Assembly (NCBI RefSeq): GCF_000472445.1
Contig: NZ_AXAJ01000007.1
Span: 268,027 to 332,026 of the forward strand
Origin: Burkholderia sp. WSM2230
GTDB lineage: Bacteria > Pseudomonadota > Gammaproteobacteria > Burkholderiales > Burkholderiaceae
Direction of reading: 5' to 3'
Length of the DNA stretch: 64,000 bases
Every line of letters starts with the position of its first letter. Positions within the stretch are counted from its first letter, which is position 1. The position numbers and the translations under genes were made by a program. The notes beneath the pieces were generated by a model. It saw only the letters and a list, made by a program, of their open reading frames with translations, was not told where the DNA came from and searched no databases. Positions 23,993 through 32,634 of the stretch are shown here, in pieces.

Positions 23993-25522
23993 ATGAGCCA
24001 GATTGACAACAGGCAGGACGCGACGCGCGAAACCGAGGAGCAGTTCCGGATCCTCGTTCAGGGCGTGACCGACTACGCAATCTTCATGCTTTCGCCCGCG
24101 GGCGTGGTGACCAGTTGGAACGTTGGAGCAGAGCGGATCAAAGGGTACCGGCAGGCGGAGATCATCGGCGAACATTTCTCGCGCTTTTACTCGGACGAAG
24201 ACAAGGCAGCGGGTGCGCCGGCGCTGATTCTTGCGACAGCGGCGAGAGAAGGCCGTGCCGAACGCGAAGGGTGGCGCGTTCGCAAAGACGGCAGCCGCTT
24301 CTGGGCGCACGTCGTGGTGGATGCGATTCGCGACGACGCGGGTTCTCTCGTCGGATTCGCCAAAGTGACACGCGACATCACCGAGCGCAAGGAGGCGGCA
24401 GCCGCGCTGGAGAAGGCCAACACGGCGCTGTTCCAGGCGCAGAAGATGGAGGCCATCGGGCGCTTGACGGGCGGCGTCGCGCACGATTTCAACAATCTGC
24501 TGGCGATACTCTCCAACGGTCTCGAGGTGCTGGCCATCCAGTCACGGACGCCGGTCGAGAGAAGGATGATCGAAGGCATGCGCAGGGCTATCGACCGCGG
24601 CGCCTCGCTCACGCAGCAATTGCTTTCATTCGCGCGGCAGCAGCCATTGCAGGCCCAGGTACACGACCTGAATGCATTGATTCGCGAGTTCGCGCCCATG
24701 CTTTCTCGTGCGGGTAACCGCAGCACGCAAGTCGAGCTAGCCTTGCAACCCGGCGATACATTCGCAATGGTCGACGCAGCGCGCTTCGAGGCGGCGCTGC
24801 TCAATCTCGTTGTCAACGCGGTCGATGCGATGCCCACGGGCGGCACCGTCACGATCGGCACCGAGACTGTTCAGTCGGGCGCGGAACTGCCTCCGTCATT
24901 GCCGGACGGCAGCTACATCCGGATTTCCGTTGTGGATACCGGCATGGGCATGGCGGGCGACGTGCTGGCGCAGGCGTTCGAGCCGTTCTTCACCACCAAG
25001 CAGCCAGGCAAGGGAACCGGACTGGGGCTGAGCCAGGTGTATGGCTTCATCACGCAGTCGGGGGGCGACGTACATCTTTCGAGCGAAGCGGGCAAGGGCA
25101 CGAAAGTCGATCTGTATCTGCCGGTCGCGCAGCGGGAGGCAGCCGTCAGTGTTCCGCATGTTGCGAAGCACGAGACGATTCTGCTCGTCGAGGACGAGCC
25201 CGATGTGCTCGGCGTCGCGTCGGAACTGTTGATGAGCATCGGCTATGAGGTGGTGCCCGCGAGCAGTGCGTCGGAGGCTGCACAGATTCTCAAGGAGCGA
25301 ACCGATATCGCCGTTGTCTTCACCGACATAACGATGGCGCACGGCATCAGCGGGCTGGAACTGGCGCGCCTTGTCCGCTCGCAGTATCCGGGAATCAGGG
25401 TGGTGCTCACGTCGGGCTATTCGCCGGTTCCGCTGCGAGATGAAAAAAACGCGCTGGGCGATCTCATCTTTGTGCAAAAGCCATACCGCCTGGCCGATCT
25501 TGCGAAGGCGCTGCGAGCCTGA
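23993..25522 (+). CDS. Hybrid sensor histidine kinase/response regulator
   Basis: A 509-residue cytoplasmic hybrid kinase. A PAS domain (~15-132, LVQGVTDYAIFMLSPAGVV with PAC end TRDITERK) leads to a HisKA helix with phospho-acceptor His164 in GGVAHDFNNLL. A HATPase domain follows (N box NAVDAM ~275-280, GTGLGLSQ ~341-348), then a receiver domain (397-509) with EDE acid cluster, phospho-acceptor Asp445 and Lys496. No membrane segment is seen, so the signal is probably internal, such as redox or a bound cofactor. The output partner is not encoded next to it. Confidence 0.93.
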   Translation: MSQIDNRQDATRETEEQFRILVQGVTDYAIFMLSPAGVVTSWNVGAERIKGYRQAEIIGEHFSRFYSDEDKAAGAPALILATAAREGRAEREGWRVRKDGSRFWAHVVVDAIRDDAGSLVGFAKVTRDITERKEAAAALEKANTALFQAQKMEAIGRLTGGVAHDFNNLLAILSNGLEVLAIQSRTPVERRMIEGMRRAIDRGASLTQQLLSFARQQPLQAQVHDLNALIREFAPMLSRAGNRSTQVELALQPGDTFAMVDAARFEAALLNLVVNAVDAMPTGGTVTIGTETVQSGAELPPSLPDGSYIRISVVDTGMGMAGDVLAQAFEPFFTTKQPGKGTGLGLSQVYGFITQSGGDVHLSSEAGKGTKVDLYLPVAQREAAVSVPHVAKHETILLVEDEPDVLGVASELLMSIGYEVVPASSASEAAQILKERTDIAVVFTDITMAHGISGLELARLVRSQYPGIRVVLTSGYSPVPLRDEKNALGDLIFVQKPYRLADLAKALRA

Positions 25523-25878
25523 GCGGCGAGCCGCTGCTGGCGAAGCCTGGACTTCGGCCAGGCAGGCCGGTGCTGGTCAGAGCCCGGCCGGCCGTTGACA
25601 TTCTTCAGCCGGGACTACGCGACGAGATTGCGACGTATGCAGCCGGCGGGTGAACCATGTCGATGCGCCGCCGCACGCCGGACCCCACACGCACTACGCC
25701 GCCCTGGATGCACGCCAGGATTTGTACTCGCTGCAATTCGCGCGCGGCTTCCCTATAAATAAAGCAGGCGAGTTGCAACAGGGCCGGTCGCATTCGAACG
25801 CGCGAGTCCTCTGCAATGCCTGGCGCCGTCACGCGCGAAATAAATTCTTCACAGTGCAAGGCATAAGGGAGGTGCGCT
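25523..25878. other. Intergenic region before the HtrA gene
   Basis: A 356-base gap. A short hairpin (GCCTGG ACTTCGG CCAGGC, 25545-25563) sits 22 bp after the kinase stop and may be a weak terminator without a T-run. TTGACA at 25595 resembles a -35 box but has no clear -10 partner. An AT-rich patch (TATAAATAAAG) lies near 25755. No gene is recognisable. Confidence 0.45.
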
Positions 25879-27534
25879 GTGTCTAACCTCACTCAATCGA
25901 GCCGGTCAACCCGGTCGCTGGTCTCTTTTTGCATTGCCGTGACCACGGCGTGTATGACGGTTGGTTCCATCGCGTACGCAGCGGAAGTCGCGATTTCACC
26001 GGCAGCCGCTTCTGGTGTTGCGCCCGCCGCTGCGTCGCCATCGGGACCTTCGTCGTCGTCTTCATCTGCACCCGCCGTCGCGCCTGCGAGGGCAAAGCGG
26101 GCTGCAACCGGCAGCATCGCCGCGCCTATCGACTTCCCGGCAATCGTCGAGCGTTATGGGCCGGCTGTCGTGCATATCCGCGCAACCGTGCCGTCGAATG
26201 CGCCCGCGAGCACGGCGCCCGCTTCGGGCCTGGGTGCAGACGTGATCGAAGGTGAGGATCCCATCCTGGCGTTCTTCAGGCAGGCCGTGCCGCAATCGCA
26301 AGACAGCCAGGGCGCTACTCCGCGCGCGATGTCGGGCGTCGGATCAGGCTTTATCGTGAGCGCGGACGGTCTCATTCTGACGACCGCGCATGTGATCGGC
26401 CAGTCGGATGACGTGACGGTGCGCCTGACCGACAGGCGCGAGTTCAAGGCGAAGGTCCTGGCCGTCGATACGCAGAGCGACATCGCCATGCTGCAGATCG
26501 AGGCGACGAAGCTGCCTACCGTCAAGCTCGGCGATTCGGCACGCGTGCGCATCGGTGAACAGGTGCTGACGATCGGTTCGCCGGACAGCTACCAGAACAC
26601 GGTCACGGCGGGCATTGTCAGCGCGACGTCGCGCACGCTTGCCGACGGCAGCACCTTTCCGTTCTTCCAGACGGATGTGTCGCTGAACCCTGACAATTCG
26701 GGTGGTCCCGTGTTCAATCGCGCTGGCGAAGTGGTCGGCATCGACGTGCAGGTGTATGCCGACAGCGACCGCCTGCAGAGCCTCACGTTCGCGATCCCGA
26801 TCAATATGGCGGACAAGCTGCGCTCGCAGTTGCAGGATGCACAGGCGCAACAGGGACAGGACCCGCAGGCCCAGCAAGCCCGGCAAGGCGCGCAAGGTGT
26901 TGCGCGCAGCAATCTGGGCATTCATGTACAGGACGTCGATGCGAATCTGGCCGGCGCGTTCGGCCTGCCGCGCGCGGCGGGTGCACTCGTGACTGCGGTC
27001 GAGCCGGGCAGCCCTGCCGCGGCGAGCAATCTGAAAACAGGCGACGTGATCGTGCAGCTTGCCGACAAGCCGATCGAGCACGCGGCTGACCTGAGCGGGC
27101 AGGACCTCGCGTTCCAGAACCGACGCAGTGTCCCGCTGAAGCTGATCCGCGAGCGCAGACCGGTCACAGTGATGGTCAGTGCCGGGCCAACGTCGCAACA
27201 GGCGAATGCAGGGGCGGGCGGGGTTGCTGGCCCACGTTCCGAAGCCGGTTCGCGGCAGCGTCACGGGCTCGATCGTCTCGGTCTCGCCATGCATGCTCTG
27301 ACCGATGACGAGCGGCGCAGCCTGGACCTGCCTCAAGGCCTGATGGTGGATGAAGTATCGGGGACGGCTGCTGCTGTCGGCATCAAGCCGGGCGATGTCG
27401 TGCTGTCGTTGAACGGCACGCTGGTCGCGTCGCAGGACGAACTGGCGTCGCTTGCGGCGGGCGCCGGCAAACAGGCAGCGTTGCTGGTGCAGCGCAATCA
27501 TGCACGACGCTTTGTCACGGTCGATCTGAGGTAG
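25879..27534 (+). CDS. Do/HtrA family periplasmic serine protease
   Basis: A 551-residue DegP-like protease with a GTG start after GGGAGG. An N-terminal signal segment and a Ser/Ala/Pro-rich linker lead to the trypsin-like domain: His171 in LTTAHVIG, Asp201 in SDIAMLQIE and Ser274 in NSGGPVF. The Gly before Asn in the usual GNSGG motif is Asp (DNSGG), so the oxyanion loop is slightly unusual. Two PDZ domains follow (~305-400 and ~450-545), separated by a Gly-rich link. It would degrade or hold misfolded periplasmic proteins. Confidence 0.93.
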   Translation: MSNLTQSSRSTRSLVSFCIAVTTACMTVGSIAYAAEVAISPAAASGVAPAAASPSGPSSSSSSAPAVAPARAKRAATGSIAAPIDFPAIVERYGPAVVHIRATVPSNAPASTAPASGLGADVIEGEDPILAFFRQAVPQSQDSQGATPRAMSGVGSGFIVSADGLILTTAHVIGQSDDVTVRLTDRREFKAKVLAVDTQSDIAMLQIEATKLPTVKLGDSARVRIGEQVLTIGSPDSYQNTVTAGIVSATSRTLADGSTFPFFQTDVSLNPDNSGGPVFNRAGEVVGIDVQVYADSDRLQSLTFAIPINMADKLRSQLQDAQAQQGQDPQAQQARQGAQGVARSNLGIHVQDVDANLAGAFGLPRAAGALVTAVEPGSPAAASNLKTGDVIVQLADKPIEHAADLSGQDLAFQNRRSVPLKLIRERRPVTVMVSAGPTSQQANAGAGGVAGPRSEAGSRQRHGLDRLGLAMHALTDDERRSLDLPQGLMVDEVSGTAAAVGIKPGDVVLSLNGTLVASQDELASLAAGAGKQAALLVQRNHARRFVTVDLR

Positions 27535-27588
27535 CGGAGTGGCGAGGTCTCAGTCCAATGAGAGCGACGGTTGGGGGCGCCGGAGATT

Positions 27589-27657
27589 TCACCGCGCGAT
27601 CCCATAGACGACGCCGACCGCAGCGCCAACAAAAAGAGAAACAAGGTAGGACTTCAT
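27589..27657 (-). pseudogene. XapX-type small membrane protein, truncated
   Basis: An ATG at 27657 opens MKSYLVSLFVGAAVGVVYG followed by IAR and a stop. This matches the first ~22 residues of XapX (DUF1427) proteins, which normally run to 55-60 residues with a second helix after a SPAPP-type motif. No ribosome-binding site is visible and the frame is fused in-frame to a dehydrogenase fragment upstream, so I treat it as a remnant. Confidence 0.5.
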
Positions 27658-27897
27658 TGCAGTGTTTTCGGTGCCGGCCGCGACAGCGCGATAAGCGTCG
27701 GGACCATCGTCCAGGTTAAAGCGTTGCGCGATGACCGGGGCGCGCAGCTTGCCGCTTTCGAATCCGTCGGCGAGAGCGGTCATGAGAGGTGCGGCGTCCG
27801 CGACTCCGAGCGTGGCGCTATCCACGCCGAACAGTTGCGTTTCGTTGTGGTGGAAGCTGATCAAGTCGAAATCGACGCTGCTCATGGCAGCGTTCAT
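27658..27897 (-). pseudogene. Zinc-type alcohol dehydrogenase, C-terminal remnant
   Basis: About 75 residues match the end of MDR-family (quinone oxidoreductase-like) dehydrogenases: SFHHNETQLFGVDSATLGVA, then ALADGFESGKLRAPVIAQ and DAYRAVAAGT. The complete enzyme has ~330 residues with an N-terminal GroES-like and a Rossmann domain, neither of which is present. The fragment runs straight into the truncated XapX-type frame, which marks a recombination scar. Confidence 0.6.
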
Positions 27898-27964
27898 ATC
27901 GCGCTGCGCTGAATGGCGACGCGGTCCGCGCCGCCGTGCAGGTAATGGAGTTTTTTGTCCTCCG

Positions 27965-27992
27965 TTGACATCTCGTCTGCGGGTCGGACAAT
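27965..27992 (+). promoter_or_regulatory. Candidate sigma-70 promoter of the GntR gene
   Basis: TTGACA (27965-27970) and GACAAT (27987-27992) with a 16-bp spacer lie 40 bp before the GTG start of the GntR regulator. The -35 box is perfect; the -10 box matches four of six positions. Confidence 0.5.
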
Positions 27993-28031
27993 AATCTCAG
28001 CCTCAAGACTCGCCAAGCTCAGGTCCGACGC

Positions 28032-28778
28032 GTGAACGATATAACCGGCATTTCACCCTCGCGGGCTGATCACGTCTACTTCAGCGTACGCGACGATATC
28101 TTCGACATGCGTCTTCTGCCGGGTGACCGCGTGACCGAAGGCAGCATCGCAGAGCGCTTCGGCGTCTCGCGCACACCCGCGCGCGAAGCCCTGCAGCGTC
28201 TGCAAGGCGATGGTCTGATGCGCGGTTACGTGCGCGGCGGCTGGGAAGTGATGCCGGTAGATTTCAAGCGCTTCGAAGACCTCTACGAGATGCGCACGCT
28301 GATCGAGACGTTTGCGGTTTCCAAGCTTGCCAGTTCCGAAGGCGACCTTTCCGATGGCGTCGCACGAATGCTCGATCGCCTTGACCGAGTCTGGAAAATC
28401 CCGCATGCCCGACGCCGGCGTGATGGCCGCGAGATGGTCGCGCTCGACGAAGAATTTCACCACGCCCTCGTGCAGGCCGCCGATAACGCCGAACTGACCA
28501 ACGCGATGCAGCGCGTGACCGATCGCATCCGCGTCGTGCGGCGGCTCGATCTCGTGTACGGCGACTGCATCGACGAAACCTACGACGAACATGTGGCGAT
28601 TCTCGAGGCGGTTCGCCTTCGCGACACCGATCGTAGCGTGGCGTTGATCGCGCGCCATATTGAAGGCAGCCGCGCTGAGGTACGCACCTTGACCGAAGAA
28701 CGCCTGCAACGGGCGCGCACCGCAATGGGGCCGAACACCGTCCCGTACGCACCACCGAGGATGCGCGGCACCAGATAG
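28032..28778 (+). CDS. GntR family (FCD) transcriptional regulator
   Basis: A 248-residue GntR regulator with a GTG start. The winged helix at ~12-78 contains the family signature LLPGDRVTEGSIAERFGVSR followed by TPAREALQRLQGDGL. The C-terminal FCD domain (~85-220) carries the metal-site pattern with Asp/His residues (ALDEEFHHALVQAADN, DEHVAILEAV, and ARHIEG). FCD regulators sense organic acids or sugar acids. It lies just upstream of a gamma-glutamyltransferase and an MFS carrier on the same strand and probably controls them. Confidence 0.92.
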   Translation: MNDITGISPSRADHVYFSVRDDIFDMRLLPGDRVTEGSIAERFGVSRTPAREALQRLQGDGLMRGYVRGGWEVMPVDFKRFEDLYEMRTLIETFAVSKLASSEGDLSDGVARMLDRLDRVWKIPHARRRRDGREMVALDEEFHHALVQAADNAELTNAMQRVTDRIRVVRRLDLVYGDCIDETYDEHVAILEAVRLRDTDRSVALIARHIEGSRAEVRTLTEERLQRARTAMGPNTVPYAPPRMRGTR

Positions 28779-28862
28779 CGACATCACCGTCGCGGGAGTC
28801 TTCCCTGAAGTCCGCGTGCAGCGGAAATCGTCCGCCCGCTGCGTAGCTGGCATGCTTCTCGC

Positions 28863-28881
28863 ATACATGGTCTGCATGTAT
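28863..28881. promoter_or_regulatory. Inverted repeat upstream of gamma-glutamyltransferase
   Basis: ATACATG-GTCTG-CATGTAT is a perfect 7-bp-arm palindrome ending 23 bp before the transferase start. The overlapping TGTATACA (28877-28884) is the core seen in many FadR-type GntR operators. It is a candidate site for the GntR regulator encoded upstream. Confidence 0.5.
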
Positions 28882-28904
28882 ACAAGCAAATCCCCGTCGA
28901 AACA

Positions 28905-30515
28905 ATGTCATTGATTTCCCTGAACCCGACTCGCGGAATGCGCGGGATGGCTGTCGCGCCTCACGCGCTTGCGGCGCAAAGCGCGCTCGCGATCATGCGG
29001 GACGGCGGCAACGCAATCGAGGCGATGATCGCCGCTGCCGCAACCATCGCTGTCGTCTATCCGCACATGAACAGTATCGGCGGCGACGGCTTCTGGCTGA
29101 TCTCGCGCCCCGGTGCGGAACCGGTGGGCATCGAGGCCTGCGGCGCCGCTGCGCTCGCCGCCACCATCGACGCCTACCGCACGCGCGGACACGCGACGAT
29201 TCCGGCGCGTGGCCCGCTCGCTGCGAACACGGTTGCGGGCACGGTGTCCGGCTGGCAGCTCGCGCACAACTGGTCACGCGAAGTGCTCGGCGGCAAGCTG
29301 CCCATTGGGCGGCTGCTCGAGGACGCCATTTATTACGCGAAGTCCGGGGTGCCCGTGACGCGGAGCCAGGCGCAATGTGTCGACAGCCGGCGTGTCGAGC
29401 TGAGTCCGATCGCCGGTTTCGCGGATACCTATCTTCGCGATGGCCGTGCGCCTGCGACAGGCGAGCGCTTCGTCGCACCGCGCCTCGCCGCGACGCTGGA
29501 GCGCCTCGCCGAAGCGGGGTTGGACGACTTCTATCGCGGCGACCTCGCGCGCAGCATCGCCAGCGATCTGCAGTCCACCGGTTCGCTGCTTGCGCTTGCC
29601 GATCTCGAACGGCATGAGGCGCGCTTGCGCAAGCCGCTGGCGCTGCAACATTCGCTCGGCACCATCTACAACATGCCGCCGCCGACGCAGGGCCTCGTCT
29701 CGCTGCTGATCCTCGGCGTTCTCGACCGCGTGCTAAAGAGGGACATGGATCCACTTGGGCCCGAGTTCGTTCATGCCTGCGTCGAGGCGACCAAGCTGGC
29801 TTTCGCGATCCGGGACCAGCACATAACCGATCCGGACCACATGACGGCCGATCCGGCGACGCTGCTCGAACCGGCTGCGCTCGACGCGCTGGCGGCGCGC
29901 GTATCGCCAACGGAGGCCGCGCCCTGGGGCGCCGGTCGCGGACCCGGCGATACGGTCTGGCTGGGCGTCACCGACAGCGACGGCGTCGCGGTGAGTTTCA
30001 TCCAGAGCATCTATCACGAGTTCGGCAGCGGCATTGTCCTGCGGGAGTCGGGCATCAACTGGCAGAACCGCGGTTGCAGTTTTTCGCTCGACGAGCGCGC
30101 GCTCAATCCGCTGATGCCGCTGCGCAGGCCGTTTCACACGCTCAATCCGGCGCTGGCGCGCTTTGTCGATGGCCGAACGATGGTGTACGGCAACATGGGC
30201 GGAGACGGCCAGCCGCAGTCGCAAAGCGCGGTGTTTTCACGCATCGCCAATTTCGGCTGGAATCCGCAGGCGGCGATCGACGCGCCTCGCTGGCTGCTTG
30301 GCCGCACATGGGGCCAGTCGACGGACACGCTCAAGCTCGAACCGCGCTTTGCCGCGCACACGGCAGCGGAGCTCACCGCGCTCGGTCACGAAGTCGAGCT
30401 GATGGCGCCATACGATGAAGCGATGGGGCATGCCGGCGCAATCGTTCGGCATGCTAATGGACTGATTGAAGCGGGCTACGACCCGCGCAGTGACGGGGCC
30501 GCTGCGGGCTGGTAG
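28905..30515 (+). CDS. Gamma-glutamyltransferase family protein
   Basis: A 536-residue Ntn-hydrolase of the gamma-glutamyltransferase family, made as a precursor that cuts itself before the catalytic Thr. Thr350 in RGPGDTVWLGVTDSDG fits that position and splits the chain into ~349 and ~187 residues. Family motifs are MRDGGNAIEAMIAAAATIA (31-49) and NSIGGDGFW. There is no signal peptide, so it should act in the cytoplasm, unlike E. coli Ggt. Placement between a GntR regulator and an MFS carrier suggests a catabolic or amide-hydrolysing role. Confidence 0.9.
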   Translation: MSLISLNPTRGMRGMAVAPHALAAQSALAIMRDGGNAIEAMIAAAATIAVVYPHMNSIGGDGFWLISRPGAEPVGIEACGAAALAATIDAYRTRGHATIPARGPLAANTVAGTVSGWQLAHNWSREVLGGKLPIGRLLEDAIYYAKSGVPVTRSQAQCVDSRRVELSPIAGFADTYLRDGRAPATGERFVAPRLAATLERLAEAGLDDFYRGDLARSIASDLQSTGSLLALADLERHEARLRKPLALQHSLGTIYNMPPPTQGLVSLLILGVLDRVLKRDMDPLGPEFVHACVEATKLAFAIRDQHITDPDHMTADPATLLEPAALDALAARVSPTEAAPWGAGRGPGDTVWLGVTDSDGVAVSFIQSIYHEFGSGIVLRESGINWQNRGCSFSLDERALNPLMPLRRPFHTLNPALARFVDGRTMVYGNMGGDGQPQSQSAVFSRIANFGWNPQAAIDAPRWLLGRTWGQSTDTLKLEPRFAAHTAAELTALGHEVELMAPYDEAMGHAGAIVRHANGLIEAGYDPRSDGAAAGW

Positions 30516-30625
30516 ACACCGCGCGCTTTTTTCTCAAACGAGCCACAGTTCCGGCCCCTGGAGCCGGAGGACGCGGCACGTCTAGCGCATGCCAGCCGGC
30601 ATGCGCCCAGCAAACGGAGAACAGC

Positions 30626-31915
30626 ATGAGCACACGCTCGCAACCAATGACGCCCGAGATCGGGAATATCTCGACGTCGGCTACGCATAACCGCTGGATT
30701 CAGCTTGGGCTAGGCCTCATCTGCATGATGGCGATTTCGAGTCCGCAATACGTCTGGACACTGATGACCAAGCCGCTCGCCGCGAAACTCGGCATTGCGT
30801 TGCCTGAACTACAGGTTACCTTCTCGCTGCTTATCATCTTGCAGACGTTCTTTTCGCCGTTTCAGGGCAAGCTGATCGACCGCTTCGGTCCGCGTATGCT
30901 GATTTCCATCGGCACGGTGATGTCCGGCTTGAGCTGGGTGTTCGCGTCGCAAGTGCAGAGCGCGCCGATGCTGTATCTGACCTATGGCGTGATCGGCGGC
31001 CTCGGCACGGGCATTGTGTATGTCGGCGTGGTCGGGCTGATGGTGCGGTGGTTTCCGGCCCAGCGCGGCTTCGCGGCGGGCGCTGTCGCCGCCGGCTATG
31101 GGATGGGCGCGATCGTCACGACGTTTCCCATCGCGTCGTCGCTGCAAGCGCGCGGTGTCGACGCGACGCTTTGGATGTTCGGCATCGCGTTCGCGGTTGT
31201 GGGGCTGCTGGCATCGCAGGGCTTGCGTGTGCCGCCCGCGCATGATGCCGCCGGCAGCGAGGTGAACGATGCCGGTTTTTCCGTAGCTGATCTGCGCCCG
31301 TCGCAGACGCTCAGGACACCGATCTTCTGGCTGATGTTCGCAATGATGACGATGATGTCGACGTCCGGCCTGATGGTCACCTCGCAAATGGCAACCTTCG
31401 CGGCCGATTTCGGCGTGACCAAAGTGCTGGTGTTCGGCATGGCGGCGCTACCGCTTGCACTGACCATCGACCGCTTTACGAACGGGCTCACGCGGCCGCT
31501 TTTCGGCTGGATGTCGGACCGGCTCGGCCGGGAGAACACGATGTTCTTCGCGTTCGCACTGGAAGGCGTGGCGATGGCGCTGTGGCTGTTCACGCGCGAT
31601 AACGCGGTGCTGTTCGTGATTCTGTCTGGCCTGGTGTTCTTCGGGTGGGGCGAAATCTTCTCGCTATTTCCGTCGACGCTGACTGACACGTTCGGCACGC
31701 GACACGCCACGGAAAATTATGGCTGGCTCTACATTTCGCAGGGGATCGGTTCCATTCTGGGCGGTCCGCTCGCCGCGTTGATGCATCAGCACGCGGGTAG
31801 CTGGTTGCCGGTTTTCGGCGCGGCGATTACGCTCGACATCGTGACCGCGTTGCTCGCGATAGCAGTGCTCAAGCCGATGCGCCGCAATTTTCTCTCTACG
31901 TCACGCGGCGTTTGA
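30626..31915 (+). CDS. MFS transporter, OFA-like
   Basis: A 429-residue major-facilitator protein with twelve predicted helices, resembling the oxalate/formate antiporter (OFA) subgroup. Visible are the N-terminal YVWTLMTKPLAAKLG helix region, the loop 2-3 motif GKLIDRFGPRMLISIG and a central charged loop. A second half-motif GWMSDRLGRENTMF is also seen. It lies 110 bp after the gamma-glutamyltransferase and is probably co-regulated, importing or exchanging the compound that enzyme acts on. Substrate unknown. Confidence 0.88.
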   Translation: MSTRSQPMTPEIGNISTSATHNRWIQLGLGLICMMAISSPQYVWTLMTKPLAAKLGIALPELQVTFSLLIILQTFFSPFQGKLIDRFGPRMLISIGTVMSGLSWVFASQVQSAPMLYLTYGVIGGLGTGIVYVGVVGLMVRWFPAQRGFAAGAVAAGYGMGAIVTTFPIASSLQARGVDATLWMFGIAFAVVGLLASQGLRVPPAHDAAGSEVNDAGFSVADLRPSQTLRTPIFWLMFAMMTMMSTSGLMVTSQMATFAADFGVTKVLVFGMAALPLALTIDRFTNGLTRPLFGWMSDRLGRENTMFFAFALEGVAMALWLFTRDNAVLFVILSGLVFFGWGEIFSLFPSTLTDTFGTRHATENYGWLYISQGIGSILGGPLAALMHQHAGSWLPVFGAAITLDIVTALLAIAVLKPMRRNFLSTSRGV

Positions 31916-32124
31916 CGGCAAAGAGCCGCTTGTCTCCTGGGCGGCTGAGACTGCTGATCACAATGCGCGGCGCTGATAGTGCGCGGCGGCGGTGCGCTGA
32001 ATTTCGTGAGCTGGCGCCTGGCAGATTTCAACGCGCCTGCGTATCGGCAGCCGGATTGCGCGGCGCGTTCAGGGAATGCGCTGTTGTTATCGGGCGAGAA
32101 AGGCTGTCCGCTGGATGCCGCTTG

Positions 32125-32454
32125 TCACAGGCCGCCCTTCATCGTATGCATCAGGTCGCCAAAAGACTGCTGCGTGTTCACCGCATTGACAATGTCCGCG
32201 AGGAACCAGGGAAGGATCAATTGAGTGTCGGGATCGGTGACGCCGACACTGAGCACCGGCGGCTTTCGCGGCGGCGGCGGCGAAGGCTCGGTGCGCGACG
32301 TGCGTTGATCGGTGCGCGCGAGGCGGGGGCCAGTGTCTGCGGTAGCATGCTGCGCGGTTTGCTGCTGAGCAGGCGGCCATGTCGACGAACAGCCGCCGAC
32401 CAGCACGAGGGCGGCGGCGCCAGTCATAACAGCGGAACAACAGAACGGCTTCAT
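32125..32454 (-). CDS. Hypothetical lipoprotein
   Basis: A 109-residue protein starting at 32454, with GGAG upstream. The signal MKPFCCSAVMTGAAALVLVG ends in the lipobox VGGC, giving a lipid-anchored Cys. A Gln/Thr/Pro-rich disordered stretch (SRTEPSPPPPRKPPVLSVG) is followed by a more ordered end, LILPWFLADIVNAVNTQQSF. No domain recognised. It stands alone between the MFS gene and a minus-strand glycosidase. Confidence 0.7.
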   Translation of the reverse strand: MKPFCCSAVMTGAAALVLVGGCSSTWPPAQQQTAQHATADTGPRLARTDQRTSRTEPSPPPPRKPPVLSVGVTDPDTQLILPWFLADIVNAVNTQQSFGDLMHTMKGGL

Positions 32455-32567
32455 GATGTGAACTCCGGCCACATCACTTTGACAAAGACGTACGGCGACA
32501 AGTTCGTCCGCCTGCGTTGAAGTTGCTTTGAGCGCACGCTCGTCATTGGCAGGCCGCCCGTTCCACC

Positions 32568-32595
32568 AAAAAAGCCGGACGCGAGAGCGCCCGGC
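32568..32595 (-). terminator. Rho-independent terminator of the glycosidase gene
   Basis: On the minus strand GCCGGGCGC-TCTC-GCGTCCGGC forms a 9-bp stem with one G-T pair and a four-base loop, followed by six T. It lies 40 bp after the stop of the phosphodiester glycosidase gene, as expected for an intrinsic terminator. Confidence 0.88.
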
Positions 32596-32634
32596 CATTT
32601 GAAGAAGCTGGCGTATCTTCAGAACTACGAGGTT

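Noticed and set aside
25595..25600. TTGACA as a promoter for the HtrA gene
   Set aside because: It lies 280 bp upstream and no acceptable -10 box follows at 16-18 bp.
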